From: Candidatus Sulfopaludibacter sp. SbA3
Lineage (GTDB): Bacteria; Acidobacteriota; Terriglobia; 20CM-2-55-15
DNA length: 8,465 nucleotides
Assembly: GCA_945861845.1 (NCBI GenBank)
Contig: CAMAWS010000111.1
Coordinates: 1 to 8,465, forward strand
Direction of reading: 5' to 3'
Shown: piece after piece, positions 8,444 through 8,465 of the stretch
Layout: each line of letters begins with the position of its first letter
Position numbering within the stretch: position 1 is the first letter of the stretch
Notes under the pieces: generated by a model
Told to the model about the DNA's origin: nothing
What the model saw: only the letters and a program-made list of their open reading frames with translations
Database searches by the model: none
Made by a program: the position numbers and the translations under genes

Positions 8444-8465
8444 GCAGGAGAGAAAAGGGGACAGA

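Overview
The window (about 57% G+C by eye, dense coding, SD-led genes, sigma70-type promoters) looks like chromosomal core genome of a Gram-negative-type bacterium. Gene content and protein style fit a deep-branching phylum such as Acidobacteriota, but this is an inference; nothing in the window fixes the taxon. I see no mobile element, CRISPR array, tRNA or rRNA.

Layout. Positions 1-795 (minus strand) hold the N-terminal 265 residues of a membrane metalloprotease: a PqqD-like domain followed by an M50 site-2-protease-type core with an HEFAH motif. The gene runs off the left edge. A strong hairpin terminator (823-850) separates it from cspA (860-1069, minus), a cold-shock protein with a consensus promoter about 120 nt upstream and a long, potentially folded leader. 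The gene-free stretch 1070-1393 is mostly this leader and promoter, plus a possible hairpin after queA. queA (1394-2428, minus; queuosine tRNA modification) and an rlmI-type 23S rRNA methyltransferase gene (2434-3603, plus) are head-to-head with only 5 bp between start codons. Then come hsp20 (3663-4106), clpB (4122-6692) and groEL (6809-8443), all on the plus strand.

How the genes work together. The right half is a protein-quality-control block. The small heat-shock protein holds unfolding proteins, ClpB pulls aggregates apart, and GroEL refolds clients. hsp20 and clpB form a tight pair behind a probable promoter that overlaps the rlmI stop codon. groEL has its own promoter overlapped by a near-perfect CIRCE operator, so HrcA control is predicted for groEL but not for hsp20-clpB. 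The left half contains RNA-related genes: cspA (RNA chaperone), queA (tRNA) and rlmI (rRNA).

These are mostly ordinary core genes, and I do not claim a new system. The points most worth a second look are: the truncated PqqD-M50 protease, whose substrate and partners are unknown; the GroEL without an upstream groES and without a GGM tail; the 5-bp divergent queA/rlmI start region; and the structured cspA leader.
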